In this document: in pieces, positions 25,850 through 35,794 of the stretch
Position numbering within the stretch: position 1 is the first letter of the stretch
Layout: every line of letters begins with the position of its first letter
DNA from: Candidatus Zhuqueibacterota bacterium
GTDB lineage: Bacteria; Zhuqueibacterota; Zhuqueibacteria; Residuimicrobiales; Oceaniaggregativiventaceae
Reading direction: 5' to 3'
Assembly: GCA_014728085.1 (NCBI GenBank)
Contig: WJMF01000172.1
Location: 1 to 63,001 of the forward strand
DNA: 63,001 nucleotides
Program-made: the position numbers and the translations under genes
Notes under the pieces: model-generated
Database searches by the model: none
The model's input: only the letters and a program-made list of their open reading frames with translations
What the model was told of the DNA's origin: nothing

Positions 25850-25948
25850 AGCAGTTGCAGGTTTTGGGAAGTGGTGTTGGCCTTTGTGTTGAATCTGCAA
25901 TTGACCCTCTGAAAAAGCGCGATCCTTTGCCGGTCGCGCTTTTTTTAT
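25850..25948 (+). ncRNA. Candidate small RNA or attenuated leader upstream of argG
   Basis: This roughly 95-base stretch begins just after a sigma-54-like motif. It contains a hairpin pairing CAGTTGCAG (about 25852-25860) with CTGCAATTG (about 25895-25903), with one G-U pair, and ends in a clear Rho-independent terminator. No reading frame of note is present. It could be a free small RNA or an attenuator leader of argG, whose ATG lies 104 bases after the terminator. No known RNA family was recognised. Confidence 0.35.
25912..25948 (+). terminator. Rho-independent terminator upstream of argG
   Basis: An 11-bp stem AAAAAGCGCGA (25912-25922) / TCGCGCTTTTT (25934-25944), with further pairing in the loop, is followed by more T. 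Nothing encoded upstream on the plus strand needs it (the nearest gene is divergent transketolase), which suggests a short transcript ends here. Confidence 0.8.
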
Positions 25949-26051
25949 TTTCCCTTGAATATAACCCTCCTGATGTGTAATTTATTCAATCGAATGGTAT
26001 ACCCAAAATCTGGAAATCACATAACTGTATAAAAATCAAAAAGGATACGAG

Positions 26052-27308
26052 ATGAATAACGTAAGCAAGGTGGTGCTGGCGTATTCAGGTGGGCTGGATA
26101 CATCAGTCATTATCCCCTGGTTGAAGGAAAATTACCATTGTGAAGTGATTGCCTTTGCCGCAGATGTTGGTCAGGGCGAGGAATTGGATGGTCTGGAAGA
26201 AAAAGCGATCAAGACAGGTGCCAGCAAGTGTTATATCGAAGATTTGCGTAAACCCTTTGTGGAACATTATATCTGGCCGACTTTGAGAGCCGGCGCTGTT
26301 TATGAAGCACGATATCTCCTCGGCACCTCCTTTGCCAGACCTATTATTGCCAAACGCCAGGTCGAAATTGCAGAGGCGGAAGGTGCTGATGCCGTTGCCC
26401 ATGGCTGTACCGGTAAGGGCAATGATCAGGTACGCTTTGAACTGACCTACAAGGCCATGAATCCCAAACTCGAGGTGATTGCTCCCTGGCGTGAGTGGGA
26501 TATCCGCTCACGCGAAGATGCTATCGCTTATGCAGAATCCAAGAAAATCCCTATTACAGCCACGCGGGAAAAAATTTACAGCAATGACCGAAATATTTGG
26601 CATATCAGTCACGAAGGCGGCGATCTGGAAGATCCCTGGAATGAACCCAAACAAGGGCTTTTCGCTCTGACAACGGATCCGGAAGAAGCACCTTCCAAAC
26701 CGGAAATCGTCGATGTCGAATTTGAAAAGGGTATACCGGTGGGGATCAATGGTGAGCGTATGGAAGCCGTGCCGTTGCTGAATACATTGAATAAAATTGC
26801 CGGCAAGCATGGTGTGGGACGCATCGATATTGTTGAGAATCGGCTGGTTGGTATGAAATCCCGCGGCGTTTATGAAACACCGGCCGGAACCGTTCTCAAT
26901 ATGGCACATTCGGATCTGGAAAGCCTGGTGCTGGATCGCGATACGCTCCATTTCAAGGAGATGCTCGCACCTAAATATGCCGAACTCGTTTATAATGGTC
27001 AGTGGTTTACACCGCTTCGCTATGCACTGGATGCTTTTGTGGAAAATACACAGCAGGACGTCAGCGGCTCGGTCAAGCTCAAGCTCTACAAGGGCAATTG
27101 TTTGGTCGTGGGCCGGCGCTCACCCTATTCGCTTTACCGGGAAGAACTGGCTACCTTTGGGGAAGAGGATGTTTACGATCAAAAAGATGCAAAGGGATTT
27201 ATCAATCTCTATGGTTTACCCCTCAAGGTGAGGTCCCTGGTGGAAATGGAATGGGGTAAAAAGGTTTCTTACTCTGAACCCGATTACAGCAAATTTAAAC
27301 GTGATTAA
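26052..27308 (+). CDS. argG: Argininosuccinate synthase
   Basis: This 418-residue protein has the N-type ATP pyrophosphatase loop AYSGGLDTS (residues 10-18), the [13 protein letters not shown] motif and the C-terminal region typical of the family. It joins citrulline and aspartate, using ATP, to make argininosuccinate, the penultimate step of arginine synthesis. The ATG at 26052 is preceded by AAGGA. argH follows after 115 bases, then hutU, hutI and an isomerase on the same strand, so all may share a transcript. The genes for earlier arginine steps are not in the window. Confidence 0.97.
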   Translation: MNNVSKVVLAYSGGLDTSVIIPWLKENYHCEVIAFAADVGQGEELDGLEEKAIKTGASKCYIEDLRKPFVEHYIWPTLRAGAVYEARYLLGTSFARPIIAKRQVEIAEAEGADAVAHGCTGKGNDQVRFELTYKAMNPKLEVIAPWREWDIRSREDAIAYAESKKIPITATREKIYSNDRNIWHISHEGGDLEDPWNEPKQGLFALTTDPEEAPSKPEIVDVEFEKGIPVGINGERMEAVPLLNTLNKIAGKHGVGRIDIVENRLVGMKSRGVYETPAGTVLNMAHSDLESLVLDRDTLHFKEMLAPKYAELVYNGQWFTPLRYALDAFVENTQQDVSGSVKLKLYKGNCLVVGRRSPYSLYREELATFGEEDVYDQKDAKGFINLYGLPLKVRSLVEMEWGKKVSYSEPDYSKFKRD

Positions 27309-27423
27309 CTCGGCTAGCAATGGTTGGTCAGAACCGAAATGTCTCTGTTGTGGCGTGCTGGTGAAACAAGGTTTAAAAATTTACTGCATCAACGACGCCA
27401 AAGCTCAAGTGAGGATATATTAA

Positions 27424-28821
27424 ATGTCTGCGAGCAAAACCTGGAGTGGAAGATTCGACAAGAAAACCTCCTCGATGATGGAGGCATTCAGCAGCTCGAT
27501 CGCCTTTGACAACAAATTACTGGAAGCGGATATTCTTGTCAATAAAGCCTGGGCAAAGGCGCTGGCGCGCATAAAGATTTATTCCGATGAGGAATTGCAA
27601 ACGGTCCTTCAAGCTCTGGATCGAATATTGATTGATTATTCCGAGGGAAACCTCAAGTTTCAGTCCGGCGATGAGGACATCCATTCGGCCGTCGAGCGCT
27701 GGCTGACAGAACGGGTTGGCGAGCTTGGTTCCCGCATTCATTGTGGTAAAAGCAGAAACGACCAGGTCGCAACGGATGTCAGACTTTTTCTTAAAAAAGA
27801 GAGTTCTTTTATTGTTCTCGGTTTGCAGAGCATGCAGGAGTGTATTGTCGAACTGGCTGAAAAACATGTCGATACGGTCATGCCGGGTTATACCCACCTT
27901 CGACAGGCACAACCGATTTCGTTTGCGCATTATCTTCTCGCCTTTTGTTTTCAGATGCAGAGAGACAAGAGACGACTTTATGAGTTCAGGGAGCGCTGTG
28001 ACGATATGCCGCTGGGATCAGGTGCATTGGCCGGTTCTGCGTTTGATATTGACCGAAAAATGCTGGCTGAGGAGCTGGGATTTAAAACCTTCAGCCATAA
28101 CTCGATTGATGCTACCTCAGACCGTGATTTCATTACGGAATGCATCTTTATCTGCGTACAGGTCATGTTGCACACGAGTCGCATTGCTGAAGATTTTATC
28201 ATCTGGTCTTCAGAGCCGTACAGATTTATCGATATTGCTCAGGAATATTCTACCGGTAGCAGTATGATGCCGCAAAAACGCAATCCCGATTCTCTGGAGT
28301 TGATTCGCGGAAAAACAGCGCGCATGATCGGTAACCTGAATGCATTGATGAATTTAATGAAAGGGATTCCGACCGCATACGTGCGCGATTTGCAGGAAGA
28401 CAAGGAGCCCCTTTTCGACACTTTATGGCAAACCAGGTTAAGCGTCCGAATTATGAACGGCGTCATCAATACTTTGCAGGTTTATCCGAAGCAAATGAAG
28501 GCTGCGATAGATCCGGCTTTGTATGCAACGGATGTCGCCGATTATCTGGTAAAAAAAGGTATTGCATTTCGCCGCGCTCATGAAATTGTCGGTAAAATTG
28601 TAACCTGGTCGGAAGAACATAATACACTCATGCAGGATATCCCCCTGAACACCTGGCAGGGGTTTGCAGAGCAATTTGACGACCGGGTATACGCTCTTTT
28701 TGATCCGCAAAAATCTTTGGCAAAGCGGAATATTCCGGGCGGAACCGGTCCCGCTTCTGTCAGACAACAGATCATCAAAGCAAAAGAGATGTTAAATTCA
28801 GACGCTTTGTTTGAGGAGTAA
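27424..28821 (+). CDS. argH: Argininosuccinate lyase
   Basis: The 465-residue protein belongs to the fumarase/aspartase superfamily. The superfamily signature GSSMMPQKRNPD (about residues 277-290) carries the catalytic Ser loop; HCGKSRNDQVATDVRLF near residue 105 and GYTHLRQAQP near 155 are the ArgH-type substrate motifs. It splits argininosuccinate into arginine and fumarate. GAGGATATATTAA precedes the ATG. Its stop lies only 3 bases before the hutU ATG, and hutU's ribosome site (GAGGAGTAACC) lies inside the argH end, so translation of the two is probably coupled. Confidence 0.97.
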   Translation: MSASKTWSGRFDKKTSSMMEAFSSSIAFDNKLLEADILVNKAWAKALARIKIYSDEELQTVLQALDRILIDYSEGNLKFQSGDEDIHSAVERWLTERVGELGSRIHCGKSRNDQVATDVRLFLKKESSFIVLGLQSMQECIVELAEKHVDTVMPGYTHLRQAQPISFAHYLLAFCFQMQRDKRRLYEFRERCDDMPLGSGALAGSAFDIDRKMLAEELGFKTFSHNSIDATSDRDFITECIFICVQVMLHTSRIAEDFIIWSSEPYRFIDIAQEYSTGSSMMPQKRNPDSLELIRGKTARMIGNLNALMNLMKGIPTAYVRDLQEDKEPLFDTLWQTRLSVRIMNGVINTLQVYPKQMKAAIDPALYATDVADYLVKKGIAFRRAHEIVGKIVTWSEEHNTLMQDIPLNTWQGFAEQFDDRVYALFDPQKSLAKRNIPGGTGPASVRQQIIKAKEMLNSDALFEE

Positions 28822-28824
28822 CCA

Positions 28825-30513
28825 ATGTCCAGACCTATGTTCGATGAATTCAAGCCCGAGATGCCCATCAAGGCGAGGCATGGAACTATTTTGCAGGGCA
28901 GGAATTGGGATACGGAAGCAGCTATTCGCATGTTGCAAAATAACCTTGATCCCGGGGTTGCACTGGATCCGGATCAGTTGATCGTTTACGGCGGCAGCGG
29001 TCGTGCAGCGAGAAACTGGAAAGCCTATCAGCAAATCATCGATATTCTGAAAAATATGGATGATCAGCACACCTTATGCGTTCAGTCCGGCAAACCGGTT
29101 TATATCGCTCCGACCCATCCTCAGGCACCGCGCGTTATCATTGCCAACTCCAATATCGTCCCTCAGTGGGCAACACAGGAAAACTTTGATCGTTATGATG
29201 AAATGGGATTGATCATGTATGGTCAAATGACGGCGGGAAGCTGGATTTATATCGCTACTCAGGGTATCATACAGGGAACCTACGAATCCTTTGCCGCTGC
29301 AGGCCGACAGAGTTTTAAGGCGGACTCGCTAAAGGGGAAATTCATTCTTACCGCGGGGATGGGCGGTATGTCCGGTGCTCAACCTCTGGCGGCGACCATG
29401 AACGAAGCTGTCATTCTGGATGTGGAAGTGAGAGCGGAACGCATCGAGAAAAAGGTGAAAGAGGGATATTGTGATAAAATGACGCATGATCTTGATGAGG
29501 CGCTGTTGTGGGTTGAAAAGGCTGTAATGGACAAGGTGCCTCTCTCCGTTGGATTGGTGGGAAATGCCGGTGTTGTACATCCCGAGCTGGTTAAAAAAGG
29601 GGTTATTCCGGATATCGTTACGGATCAAACCAGTGCCCATAATTTGCTGGATTATGTACCTGCCGGCGATCTGAAGCAATTGGAGTGGTTGAAAGGCGAA
29701 AATCCAAAGGAATATCGAAAACGGGCGCTGGAAACCATTGCAGAACATGCCCGGGCCATCCTGGAGATGCAAAAACAGGGAGCTGTGGTTTTTGATTATG
29801 GCAACAACCTGCGCGCCCAGGCGGAACACGCCGGCGTGGAGATTCGGGATAAAGCGGGCAAATTCAAATATCCAGGATTTGTGCCCGCATATGTCCGACC
29901 GTTGTTCTGTCAGGGCAGGGGACCGTTTCGATGGGCCGCCCTGTCGGGTGATCAGAAGGATATCTCGGAACTCGATAAGCTGGTGCTGGAGATGTTTCCG
30001 AATAACGAGAGTCTGGTTCGCTGGATTCGCCTGGCCGCTGAAAAAATACCCCAACTCGGACTGCCGTCACGCGTCTGCTGGCTGGGATATGGCGAACGCG
30101 CCGAGTTTGCGTTGCGCATGAATGATATGGTTCGCAAAGGTATTGTTAAGGCTCCGCTGGTTGTTGGGCGCGATCATCTCGATTGTGGCTCTGTTGCATC
30201 TCCCAATCGAGAAACCGAAAATATGCTCGACGGCAGCGACGCCATTGCCGATTGGCCTTTACTCAATTTTGCTCTCAATGCCGTCAATGGCGCCAGCTGG
30301 GTGAGTTTTCACCACGGCGGTGGCGTGGGAATCGGTTATTCTTTACATGCCGGCATGGTTGTCGTCGCAGATGGTACGGCGGATCGCGATGATCGTCTGC
30401 AGCGCGTTTTAACGGTTGATCCGGGCCTGGGTATTGCCCGCCATTGCGATGCAGGTTATTCAGAGGCTGAAGAAATCGCGCGCGAAAAGGATATTAAAAT
30501 CAATCACTTTTAA
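28825..30513 (+). CDS. hutU: Urocanate hydratase (urocanase)
   Basis: The 562-residue length is usual for bacterial urocanase. Motifs seen include the NAD-binding GMGGMSGAQPLA (about 175), YVPAGDLK and the catalytic-Cys region VCWLGYGERAEFALRMND (about 415), and HHGGGVGIGYSLHAG. It hydrates urocanate to imidazolone propionate using tightly bound NAD+, the second step of histidine degradation. It follows argH by 3 bases and precedes hutI by 20. No histidine ammonia-lyase gene (hutH) is present in the window, so urocanate must be made by an enzyme encoded elsewhere or taken up. Confidence 0.97.
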   Translation: MSRPMFDEFKPEMPIKARHGTILQGRNWDTEAAIRMLQNNLDPGVALDPDQLIVYGGSGRAARNWKAYQQIIDILKNMDDQHTLCVQSGKPVYIAPTHPQAPRVIIANSNIVPQWATQENFDRYDEMGLIMYGQMTAGSWIYIATQGIIQGTYESFAAAGRQSFKADSLKGKFILTAGMGGMSGAQPLAATMNEAVILDVEVRAERIEKKVKEGYCDKMTHDLDEALLWVEKAVMDKVPLSVGLVGNAGVVHPELVKKGVIPDIVTDQTSAHNLLDYVPAGDLKQLEWLKGENPKEYRKRALETIAEHARAILEMQKQGAVVFDYGNNLRAQAEHAGVEIRDKAGKFKYPGFVPAYVRPLFCQGRGPFRWAALSGDQKDISELDKLVLEMFPNNESLVRWIRLAAEKIPQLGLPSRVCWLGYGERAEFALRMNDMVRKGIVKAPLVVGRDHLDCGSVASPNRETENMLDGSDAIADWPLLNFALNAVNGASWVSFHHGGGVGIGYSLHAGMVVVADGTADRDDRLQRVLTVDPGLGIARHCDAGYSEAEEIAREKDIKINHF

Positions 30514-30533
30514 TTATATACACAGAGCCTGTT

Positions 30534-31748
30534 ATGCTCTTGTTACAAAACCCTTTAAAGATTTACGGACGAAAATCGCTTGCCGGCCATTCCATTTTGA
30601 TCCATGATCATCAAATTATTGATATTAACACGGCAGCAGCTCTTGAACAAACCTACCATCTGGATCAACAACCAAAGCTGGAGCGAATCGATTGTTCCGG
30701 GCAAATCGTTCTGCCCGGTTATATCGATTGTCATACGCATCTGCTTTTCTGCGGCAGCCGGGAAGATGAACTCTATATGCGGGCGGGTGGACTGGATTAT
30801 CTGCAGATTCTGCAAAAAGGCGGTGGTATTCACAATACTGTCTCTGCCGTGCAAAAAGCTTCCGAATCTCAACTATTGCAAAATGGCCTTAAATTTCTCG
30901 ATAAAGCGATAGAGCTCGGCATCACTACCGTGGAGATCAAGACGGGGTATGGCCTCGATCCTGAAAATGAGCTAAAAATGCTCAAGGTTATTAATCGCCT
31001 CAAAGAATTGCATCCGGTTGATGTGGTTCCGACTTTGCTTTTGCATACAATTCCAAAAGAGATGGAAAGAAAATCCTACCTTCGCTGTGCTGCTGATGAG
31101 ATGATGCCTGAATGTCGGCGCTATAGTGACTGGTTTGATGTTTTTCTCGAGAACGGGGCGTTTACCTTTGAAGAAGCTGATTTTCTCCTTTCCCGGGCCG
31201 GCCAGCTCGGATACCGTCTGGGCATGCACAGCAACCAGATGAATGATCTGGGTGGTGTAGAGTTGGCGGTACGGCATAATGTCCGCCATATCGATCATCT
31301 TGAAGTCCTGAATGATAAAGATGCGAACAAGATAAAACAGGCAAGCCAACTGTATGCCGTTTTTTTACCTTCTGCGGAATATTTTTGTTTTTCTGATCAG
31401 GTCGGCCAAATTCAACGCCTTGGCGATATTTCCGAACGCCTGGTCTTATCCAGTGATTTTAATCCCGGCTCCTCGCCCGTCCTTGATCCGCATTTGGTGA
31501 TGAGTCTGGCTGTTTTAAGATATCGTATCGATGATCCTGCTTTGCTTTTAAATGCTTATACAAAAAACCCTGCAGATATGCTTATGCTTGAGGATCGTGG
31601 ACGCATCGAAAAAGGACTCCTGGCGGATCTGCTCTGCATTGATCTGAAGGAATTCGAACAAATCCCTTATATGGGAACCTTGCCGATGATTCAATACGTT
31701 ATTAAACGCGGCAGGGTTTTAAAAAAACCAAAAGAAGCGTTGTATTGA
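30534..31748 (+). CDS. hutI: Imidazolonepropionase
   Basis: The 404-residue amidohydrolase shows the metal site HTHLLF (about residue 64), the family segment TTVEIKTGYGLDPENELKM, and downstream LHTIPKEME, HSNQMNDLGG (metal-binding His retained; HAD in many HutI proteins), HIDHLE and SSDFNPGSSP. It opens the imidazolone ring to N-formimino-glutamate, the third step of histidine degradation. It follows hutU by 20 bases with no terminator between, so they are one operon. The downstream gene for formiminoglutamate breakdown is not in the window. Confidence 0.95.
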   Translation: MLLLQNPLKIYGRKSLAGHSILIHDHQIIDINTAAALEQTYHLDQQPKLERIDCSGQIVLPGYIDCHTHLLFCGSREDELYMRAGGLDYLQILQKGGGIHNTVSAVQKASESQLLQNGLKFLDKAIELGITTVEIKTGYGLDPENELKMLKVINRLKELHPVDVVPTLLLHTIPKEMERKSYLRCAADEMMPECRRYSDWFDVFLENGAFTFEEADFLLSRAGQLGYRLGMHSNQMNDLGGVELAVRHNVRHIDHLEVLNDKDANKIKQASQLYAVFLPSAEYFCFSDQVGQIQRLGDISERLVLSSDFNPGSSPVLDPHLVMSLAVLRYRIDDPALLLNAYTKNPADMLMLEDRGRIEKGLLADLLCIDLKEFEQIPYMGTLPMIQYVIKRGRVLKKPKEALY

Positions 31749-31791
31749 ATACCGGATTATTCTTGAGTGAAAAATAAATAGTGGAGGTGCT

Positions 31792-32622
31792 ATGACCGAA
31801 GCGATAACGGACCTGGACAAATTGTGTATCCATACCATCACGACGAAACCCTGGAATATCGAGACAGCGATTTCCAAATACAGCAAGGCCGGTGTTAGAG
31901 GAATAACCGTTTGGCGTCAATGGCTGGAAAACCGCGATATTAACACGGTTCACCGTCAAATTGTGGAGGCAGGTTTGCAGACTGTTTCCATTTGCAGGGG
32001 TGGTTTTTTTCCCAATATCGATAAAAAAGCAAGACAGCAGGCAATTGAGGATAATATTCGCAGTCTGGAGGAAGCGGCAGCTCTGAATGCACCCCATGTC
32101 GTTCTGGTGTGTGGCGCGGACCCAAAGCAGTCTCTGGAAACATCGCGACAACAAATCCTCGACGGCATTTTCGCCGTTCTCGATACCGCCAGGGATTTGG
32201 GTGTAAAACTTGCCATTGAACCGCTGCACCCCATGTATGCTGATACGCGGTCTGCTGTCAACACCATGAAACAGGCCAATGATCTTTGCGATAAAATAGA
32301 CGACCCGTTCGTCGGCGTCGCTGTCGATGTATACCATGTCTGGTGGGATCCTGATTTGAAGAAACAAGTTCGCCGTTGTGGTACAAAAAAGCGTATTTTT
32401 GCTTTTCATATCTGTGACTGGCTCAGTCCGACGAAGGATTTGCTGAATGACCGGGGCCTGATGGGTGACGGTTGCATCCCCATTCCGCATATCAGAGGGC
32501 TTGTTGAATCATCCGGTTTTAAAGGGTTTAATGAAGTGGAGATTTTTTCAAACCACTGGTGGCAGCAGGATCAGGACGTTTTTCTCAATAGTATAATCGA
32601 GACTTATAAGCGTTTTGCTTAG
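31792..32622 (+). CDS. TIM-barrel sugar isomerase/epimerase-like protein
   Basis: The 276-residue protein is of the xylose isomerase-like TIM-barrel superfamily: repeated beta-alpha units with metal-site candidates in LAIEPLHPMY (Glu), VAVDVYHVWWD (Asp, His), FAFHICDW (His) and GFNEVEIF (Glu). Members isomerise or epimerise sugars, inositols or hydroxypyruvate; the substrate cannot be inferred here. GGAGGTGCT precedes the ATG. It follows hutI by 43 bases and ends 2 bases before the convergent transaldolase stop. It lacks a signal peptide, so it is cytosolic, unlike the Tat-exported relative at 39724. Confidence 0.85.
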   Translation: MTEAITDLDKLCIHTITTKPWNIETAISKYSKAGVRGITVWRQWLENRDINTVHRQIVEAGLQTVSICRGGFFPNIDKKARQQAIEDNIRSLEEAAALNAPHVVLVCGADPKQSLETSRQQILDGIFAVLDTARDLGVKLAIEPLHPMYADTRSAVNTMKQANDLCDKIDDPFVGVAVDVYHVWWDPDLKKQVRRCGTKKRIFAFHICDWLSPTKDLLNDRGLMGDGCIPIPHIRGLVESSGFKGFNEVEIFSNHWWQQDQDVFLNSIIETYKRFA

Positions 32623-32624
32623 CG

Positions 32625-33698
32625 TTATTTCCCGGTTATTTTATCATCTATACTTTCAAGGACGCTGGAATAGGACTGATAAAAGGCTTCTACACCCTCT
32701 TTTTGCAAGCGTGCATAAACGTCGAGTTCCTTCTCTCTGCTCGTCTGTTGCACGATTTCTTTTGCCTCCTGATCATCCTTGTTGAGAACATGATCTATAC
32801 TGCCGTGATCGAGGAATTTTTCAAGCGTTTCCGGCGGCAGCGTGTTGACGGTGTCCCGACCAACAAGGTTATCGACATAATACGTATCGGGGTATTCCGG
32901 ATTTTTGGTGCTCGTGCTTGCCCACAGGAGGCGCTGTACGTTGGCGCCCTTTTTAGCGAGCGACTGCCACTGCGGTTGACCAACAAGATAATGGAATTCA
33001 GCATAAGCGGCCCTTGCATTGGCAATAGCCACCTTGCCTGTCAGCTTTTCCTGACCCTGCCTGAGTAACAGCGGATCAATTGCTTTGTCGATACGACTGA
33101 TAAAAAAGGATGCCACAGAGGCAATTTTGCCGATATCTTTTCCGGTATAGTTCTCAAGACCCCGCATATAGGCTTCAGCGACACGGCGATAGGTGGCCAG
33201 GTCAAAGATCAGCGTAACATTCACATTCACGCCGGCGGCAATGGTTTTTTCGATGGCAGGAATACCGGCCGCGGTTGCAGGTATTTTTATCATCAAGTTT
33301 TTTCTGTCTGTTTTTTCATAAAGCCGTAAAGCCTCCTGATGTGTCTCTTCGCTTTTATGTGCGAGTGCAGGGTCGACCTCGAGACTGACATAGCCATCTT
33401 TTCCGCCGCTTTTTTCATAGACCGGAAGAAAAAGGTCCGCTGCGTCCCGAATATCTGTAACTGCAAGTTCCTCGAAAATCTTTTCGGCTGTATGTCCTTT
33501 GTTTTTCAGTGTTTCAATATCTTTATCATATACATGGCCTTTTTCAATTGCTTTTTGAAATATAGTGGGATTCGATGTCAGTCCTGTTACGCCTTTTTCA
33601 ATAAGCGATCGTAACCCGCCATTGCGCACGAAATCTCTTTCGATATAATCTATCCAGACGGATTGTCCCGCTTTTACAAGTTCAACCAGTCTATTCAT
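32625..33698 (-). CDS. tal: Transaldolase
   Basis: The 357-residue length and motifs (GVTGLTSNPTIFQKAI near the start, VSLEVDPALAH, and the Schiff-base lysine in NLMIKIPATAAG about residue 140) fit the longer transaldolase subgroup. It transfers a dihydroxyacetone unit between sugar phosphates in the non-oxidative pentose phosphate pathway, completing the work of transketolase at 23535. AAGGAG lies just before the ATG at 33698. It is a single-gene transcript on the minus strand. Confidence 0.95.
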   Translation of the reverse strand: MNRLVELVKAGQSVWIDYIERDFVRNGGLRSLIEKGVTGLTSNPTIFQKAIEKGHVYDKDIETLKNKGHTAEKIFEELAVTDIRDAADLFLPVYEKSGGKDGYVSLEVDPALAHKSEETHQEALRLYEKTDRKNLMIKIPATAAGIPAIEKTIAAGVNVNVTLIFDLATYRRVAEAYMRGLENYTGKDIGKIASVASFFISRIDKAIDPLLLRQGQEKLTGKVAIANARAAYAEFHYLVGQPQWQSLAKKGANVQRLLWASTSTKNPEYPDTYYVDNLVGRDTVNTLPPETLEKFLDHGSIDHVLNKDDQEAKEIVQQTSREKELDVYARLQKEGVEAFYQSYSSVLESIDDKITGK

Positions 33699-33929
33699 GC
33701 TATCTCCTTTCTACTAAATAAAACGCACATCGCTGTGAAAATATTTCTGTTATTTACAACATACAAATTATATCAGAGTAAAAAAAGTTGTAAATTTAAA
33801 TAACTTTTGTTATCATTATTCAGATACGTCAATCAGAAGGGTGGGAAATTATGAAGGAACAGGAGATTTTTCACTATGATCTTCTGCAAGCTGAAATTGA
33901 TAATATAACAAATACCGGATTTTGGTTCG

Positions 33930-35768
33930 ATGAAGCTGAATTTCGTATGGATGGAAAGTTTTAAACGACAACTTTCTAAAACCCGGCACAAGAGAGAGGG
34001 AAGATCATTTTTTTTGATCGTTATATTCCTTTTTGCATTTTATTTTGGCTCGACGGCCTTTGGTGCCTCGATCGATTTCAAGCCGTATCCTCATGATGCA
34101 CGACAAATTCTCAACAGGGTGCATCTGGATTCCCTCACCGCCTTTGTTCGTCAGTTCTCCGGTGAGGAACTTGTGATTATAGATGGGAATCAAAGTCTGA
34201 TTCAGGATCGCAATGCCGGCAACCGCGGTTCAGTTGCCGCATCCTATCTGAAAAAGCGACTCGGTCAATATGGTCTTTTGGTTTTTGAACAATTTTTTGA
34301 TAAAGATGGCGTTAATATCTATGCCGAGCAACCCGGATATCTCTATCCGAATCAAAAATATATTATATGTGCACATTATGACAATCGTCCCTGGGATGGC
34401 ATAGAAGCTCCCGGAGCCGATGATAACGCCAGTGGCTGTGCTGCTGTAATGGAAGCTGCACGGATTTTAAGCGATTTTTCTTTTCCGTTCACTATTGTCT
34501 ATGCTTTTTGGGATTACGAGGAGTATGGGCTCTATGGCAGTCAATACTATGCTCAGCAGGCAGAAGCAGTAGCGGATTCGATTTTGGCTGTATTTAACCT
34601 CGATATGATCGGTTACGATGGTAATAACGATAATAAATGCAATATTTTTTATTCAACCGATCATCATTCGGATCAATTGGCAAACCGGATGGCTGACCTG
34701 CAGAATGAGTATGGACTGGCTTTACATACACAGCTGATCTTCCAAAATCATTACGGTTACAGCGACCACTCTTCATTTTGGCTGGCCGGGTACCGTGCTG
34801 TTTTGTTGATTGAGGATTATATGGGCGGAGACTTTAATCCACAATACCATAAAGCGAGTGACCGGATTATCTATTTTAATCTTCCCTATTTTAAACGCTG
34901 CTGTCAGCTGGCTTTGTTGACATTGGTCGACTATGCCCGCTTTGCCCCACTCTGTTTTGAGTTTGATTTGCACAAAGGATGGAATCTGGTATCTCTGCCC
35001 GGGGTTGCCCGTTGCATGGCTGCGGAAAGCCTTTTTGTCGATTTTGACAGAGATTTTATCCTGACTTATCGGAATGATGCCTATATAAACGCTGATACAC
35101 TTGAAAGCGGACGTGGATACTTTGTTTTTACACCGACAGAACGCAAATGTACTCTTGCCTTAACCCCGGTACCGGCTTATTCCTCGTCGTTTGATAATAG
35201 AGGATGGCATCTTATCGGTGCTCTTGATCAGGGTATACGTATGGATCAGTTCCTTGCTATTCCTGAAAATGATTTTTTACCCTATGCCTACTGGTATGAT
35301 CCGCTTTGCAATACTTACAAGTGGCAAAAAATATTGGAACCGGGCAGGGGATACTGGATTTTTGTCACCAACCCGATCGAGCTTTATGCGGGTGATTTCC
35401 AAATCGATGCCGCTGCAGAAAAGTCTGCAGCCTTTGCCCAAATTCCGGATTTACCTCCCTGGCCTCAAAATGCTCTGAAAAAGTACACGAATCCAGGCTC
35501 GGCTTTGAGCAATTATCCCAATCCATTTAATGCCGCTACGACAATTCACTATCACCTGAAACAGGAGAGCCCTGTGGCTATAGATGTTTTTAATCTCAAC
35601 GGCGAGAGACTAGCCAGGCTGGAAAACAGGATGCGAGCCGCCGGTGAATATACAACTTTTTGGAATGGTCGCAACGGGCAGGGACAAATTGTGAGTTCAG
35701 GAATTTATCTTGTTCGTTTAATAACCGGAAATGAGATTGAAACGCTGAAAATTACTGTTGTTCGTTAA
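33930..35768 (+). CDS. Secreted M28-family zinc peptidase with FlgD-like sorting domain
   Basis: The 612-residue protein begins with a basic segment then a hydrophobic signal (about residues 29-45); the start is uncertain between ATG 33930 and ATG 33951, neither with a good ribosome site. The peptidase domain (about 60-335) shows the co-catalytic zinc ligands of family M28: His and Asp in AHYDNRPWDG and GADDNASG, the catalytic Glu pair in WDYEEYG, Asp in NLDMIGYDG and His in SDHSSFW/YHKASD. M28 enzymes are aminopeptidases or carboxypeptidases. After it come two beta-rich segments, the first beginning GWNLVSLPG and both containing a GRGYWIF or GRGYFVF strand, then an FlgD-like sorting domain (NYPNPFNAATTIHYHL). 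It is probably attached to or released from the cell surface. Confidence 0.9.
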   Translation: MKLNFVWMESFKRQLSKTRHKREGRSFFLIVIFLFAFYFGSTAFGASIDFKPYPHDARQILNRVHLDSLTAFVRQFSGEELVIIDGNQSLIQDRNAGNRGSVAASYLKKRLGQYGLLVFEQFFDKDGVNIYAEQPGYLYPNQKYIICAHYDNRPWDGIEAPGADDNASGCAAVMEAARILSDFSFPFTIVYAFWDYEEYGLYGSQYYAQQAEAVADSILAVFNLDMIGYDGNNDNKCNIFYSTDHHSDQLANRMADLQNEYGLALHTQLIFQNHYGYSDHSSFWLAGYRAVLLIEDYMGGDFNPQYHKASDRIIYFNLPYFKRCCQLALLTLVDYARFAPLCFEFDLHKGWNLVSLPGVARCMAAESLFVDFDRDFILTYRNDAYINADTLESGRGYFVFTPTERKCTLALTPVPAYSSSFDNRGWHLIGALDQGIRMDQFLAIPENDFLPYAYWYDPLCNTYKWQKILEPGRGYWIFVTNPIELYAGDFQIDAAAEKSAAFAQIPDLPPWPQNALKKYTNPGSALSNYPNPFNAATTIHYHLKQESPVAIDVFNLNGERLARLENRMRAAGEYTTFWNGRNGQGQIVSSGIYLVRLITGNEIETLKITVVR

Positions 35769-35794
35769 AGGAAAAAGAATCAGGAGATGAAATC

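Noticed and set aside
30534-31748. HutI judged defective because HAD is HSN
   Set aside because: The metal-binding His is retained and Asn at the third position is, from general knowledge, normal in some FCB HutI proteins; all other motifs are intact.
33851-33964. Possible 37-residue peptide overlapping the start of the M28 peptidase gene
   Set aside because: It has only a weak purine-rich site upstream and no recognised homologue; it could be a leader peptide, but the evidence is too thin to list.
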